DNA of 8,028 nt, from the NCBI GenBank assembly GCA_002306945.1, contig DBTH01000084.1:45699-53726 (forward strand), in the 5' to 3' direction. Positions 6,899 to 8,028 of this stretch are shown piece after piece. The position numbers were made by a program, and so were the translations under genes. The stretch comes from Methylacidiphilaceae bacterium UBA1321 (GTDB taxonomy: Bacteria > Verrucomicrobiota > Verrucomicrobiia > Methylacidiphilales > UBA1321). Positions within the stretch are counted from its first letter, which is position 1; the number at the start of each line of letters is the position of its first letter. The notes below the pieces were generated by a model. That model was not told the origin of the DNA. It worked only from the letters and a program-made list of their open reading frames with translations, and made no database searches.

Positions 6899-7132
6899 AT
6901 GGCTGATATTGCAAACCGTTACCCTGAAAACGTTGCTGGCAAATATTATGTCGACAGCAACTGCATAGACTGTGACCTGTGTCGTGAAACTGCGCCAAAT
7001 AATTTTGGCCGTAATGACGATGGCGGTTATTCCTACGTTTACAAGCAACCCTCCACGCCCGAAGAGGAAAAGCAGTGCGGCGAAGCCAAGGAAGGCTGCC
7101 CGGTGGAAGCGATTGGCGACAACGGGGCCTGA
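6899..7132 (+). CDS. Small ferredoxin, single [4Fe-4S] type
   Basis: This 77-residue soluble protein is a low-potential electron carrier. NCIDCDLCRETAP gives C22, C25 and C28 in the CxxCxxC pattern, and GCPVEAIG gives the fourth ligand C67 in the usual C-P context, so one [4Fe-4S] cluster is expected. A fifth cysteine, C60, lies seven residues before C67. In related single-cluster ferredoxins such residues are relics of a second cluster or form a disulfide. The protein is acidic, as expected for a ferredoxin. It stands alone, with its own promoter, a strong ribosome binding site and an intrinsic terminator. No partner enzyme is adjacent, so the electron acceptor is unknown. The radical SAM protein in this window needs reducing power, but it is 5 kb away and nothing ties the two together. 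Confidence 0.93.
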   Translation: MADIANRYPENVAGKYYVDSNCIDCDLCRETAPNNFGRNDDGGYSYVYKQPSTPEEEKQCGEAKEGCPVEAIGDNGA

Positions 7133-7162
7133 GATACATCGATTTGATCCGACTTCTGTTTG

Positions 7163-7195
7163 AAAAAAGCGCGGCCTGCAAGCCGCGCTTTTTTT
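7163..7195 (+). terminator. Rho-independent terminator of the ferredoxin gene
   Basis: GCGCGGC (7169-7175) and GCCGCGC (7182-7188) form a perfect seven-pair stem with a six-base loop, followed by seven T residues (7189-7195). Six A residues precede the stem, so it could also work in reverse. It begins 30 bases after the ferredoxin stop. Confidence 0.92.
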
Positions 7196-7257
7196 GTATT
7201 TATAATGTATTCGTTCATTTTCAGGAGGCGGGATAGCGGACGGTAATTTCGCAACTT

Positions 7258-7287
7258 TTGGGACTCCCCGGAGTCTGGCCTTATACA
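7258..7287 (+). promoter_or_regulatory. Possible promoter with dyad in the spacer, upstream of the LTxxQ gene
   Basis: TTGGGA (7258-7263) and TATACA (7282-7287) are 18 bases apart. The spacer largely contains the dyad GACTCCCCGGAGTC (7262-7275). A dyad between -35 and -10 can be an activator or repressor site, as with MerR-type regulators. However, the spacing is not the elongated MerR value and the -35 is poor. A TATAAT at 7201-7206 is the other -10 candidate, but it has no good -35. Confidence 0.3.
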
Positions 7288-7358
7288 AAGACACATGGAA
7301 GACGCACAGTGACGTGCGAAATCCGGCAGTCAAAAAGGAATCAACCCGAAAGAAATTT

Positions 7359-7967
7359 ATGAGCGAAATATCGACATCATCGACCTCGGCAGGCGATCAA
7401 AAACCGACATGGCTTTGGACGTTGGCCATCATCAGTTGGACTCTGAACGTTCTGTTTATCGTGGGCTTCATTTTATTCCCCCTCGTGCAGCGGCCCGCAG
7501 GCGTCAGGGGTTGCGCTCCGCAAGGTGGCGCGCCGGGATTGGCCGCTCCGGGAGCCGGGCCTGAATCCGGTTTGCAACATCATCGGGGCATGCGCAATGA
7601 ATCCGGTGGTTCCGAGGGTGACGGACAGTTCGCTCCCGGTGGAGCTCAGGGCCAGATGGGTGGAAATCGCGAGCGCTTCGGCGGAGAACGGCCCCCGATG
7701 GGAGGCGCTTCCCTGGAGCGGTTTGTCGAGCCGTTGAATTTGACCGATGCGCAGAAGAAACAGATTCAGCCGATCCTGGAACAACAGTCGGCGGCGATTC
7801 AAAAGAAGTCCGAGGAAAATCATAAGGCGATCCAGCAGTTGATCGAAGATACCCGCGCCAAGATCAAGCCGTTGCTGAATGCGGATCAGCAAAAACAGTT
7901 GGAGTCGTTCCAGACCGGCCCGAAAGGCGGCCCCGGTTCTCAAAACGGTGACGCTCCCCGGAAATAA
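7359..7967 (+). CDS. Membrane-anchored periplasmic protein with Spy/CpxP-like LTxxQ helical domain
   Basis: The 202-residue protein has a short cytoplasmic N-terminus and one transmembrane segment at about 18-43 (WLWTLAIISWTLNVLFIVGF). A flexible linker rich in Gly, Pro, Ala and Met follows at about 47-117. The C-terminal helical region (about 118-186) has LNLTDAQKKQIQPIL with the LTxxQ-type motif and a second similar turn, LLNADQQKQLESF. This is the pattern of the Spy/CpxP and heavy-metal-resistance (periplasmic metal sensor) families, which bind unfolded proteins or metals in the periplasm. The role here is inferred from that resemblance only. The tail is Gly/Pro/Lys-rich. I prefer the ATG at 7359, which has a purine-rich GAAAGAAA just upstream. 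A GTG at 7314 would add 15 residues. No sigma factor, anti-sigma factor or efflux gene is visible beside it, unlike many metal-linked relatives. Confidence 0.75.
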   Translation: MSEISTSSTSAGDQKPTWLWTLAIISWTLNVLFIVGFILFPLVQRPAGVRGCAPQGGAPGLAAPGAGPESGLQHHRGMRNESGGSEGDGQFAPGGAQGQMGGNRERFGGERPPMGGASLERFVEPLNLTDAQKKQIQPILEQQSAAIQKKSEENHKAIQQLIEDTRAKIKPLLNADQQKQLESFQTGPKGGPGSQNGDAPRK

Positions 7968-7987
7968 CCCTTTCAATCAAGACAAAC

Positions 7988-8011
7988 GGGGGCTCTGCCC
8001 CCATACCCCCG
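7988..8011. repeat. G/C hairpin, possible dispersed intergenic repeat
   Basis: GGGGGCTCTGCCCCC (7988-8002) is a perfect six-pair hairpin with a TCT loop. A second C run (8006-8010) ends in G, so CGGGGG (7987-7992) could instead pair with CCCCCG (8006-8011). No T tract follows, so it is not a standard terminator for the LTxxQ gene. G-run/C-run elements of this kind are often repeated in G+C-rich genomes, but copy number cannot be judged here. Confidence 0.4.
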
Positions 8012-8028
8012 CCAAAGGAAATGATTTC

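Noticed and set aside
6875..7333. Minus-strand open frame of 152 codons over the ferredoxin gene
   Set aside because: The plus-strand ferredoxin has all cluster cysteines, a strong ribosome binding site and a terminator. The antisense frame runs through that terminator and shows no domain.

Overview
This is an ordinary-looking chromosomal stretch from a fairly G+C-rich Gram-negative bacterium. I see no mobile element, CRISPR array, tRNA or rRNA. Several features fit the Planctomycetota/Verrucomicrobiota group, most likely Verrucomicrobiota: a cytosolic GH29 fucosidase with a discoidin-like tail, a PA14-containing GH3 glucosidase, a cobalamin-type radical SAM enzyme with a DUF4070-like tail, a small NCIDCDLC-type ferredoxin, and a Spy/CpxP-like membrane-anchored protein. 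The phylum is inferred from protein style and was not tested.

Layout. Positions 1-49 hold a perfect hairpin past the end of the first gene. Positions 50-1522 (minus) encode the radical SAM protein. The 106-base gap at 1523-1628 carries two adjacent perfect dyads over a possible promoter. Positions 1629-3020 (minus) encode the alpha-L-fucosidase. The divergent region 3021-3303 carries a good minus-strand promoter for the fucosidase. Its plus strand has a structured leader ending in a terminator-like hairpin with a T tract. Positions 3304-5778 (plus) encode the GH3 beta-glucosidase. It converges, with a 14-base gap, on a polytopic membrane protein at 5793-6737 (minus). A divergent 161-base region follows, with a promoter for a small ferredoxin at 6899-7132 (plus), which ends in a textbook intrinsic terminator at 7163-7195. 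Positions 7359-7967 (plus) encode a signal-anchored protein with an LTxxQ-type helical domain, preceded by a short dyad lying between possible -35 and -10 elements. The window closes with a G/C hairpin that may be a dispersed repeat.

How the genes work together. The clearest unit is the divergent fucosidase/beta-glucosidase pair. Both lack signal peptides, so they probably hydrolyse imported oligosaccharides or glycosides in the cytoplasm. The remaining genes look like independent housekeeping or accessory genes. I do not find convincing evidence for a new multi-gene system. The points most worth a second look are regulatory: the GH3 leader hairpins, the dyads before the radical SAM gene and the dyad before the LTxxQ gene. 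The unknown substrate of the radical SAM enzyme is also open.
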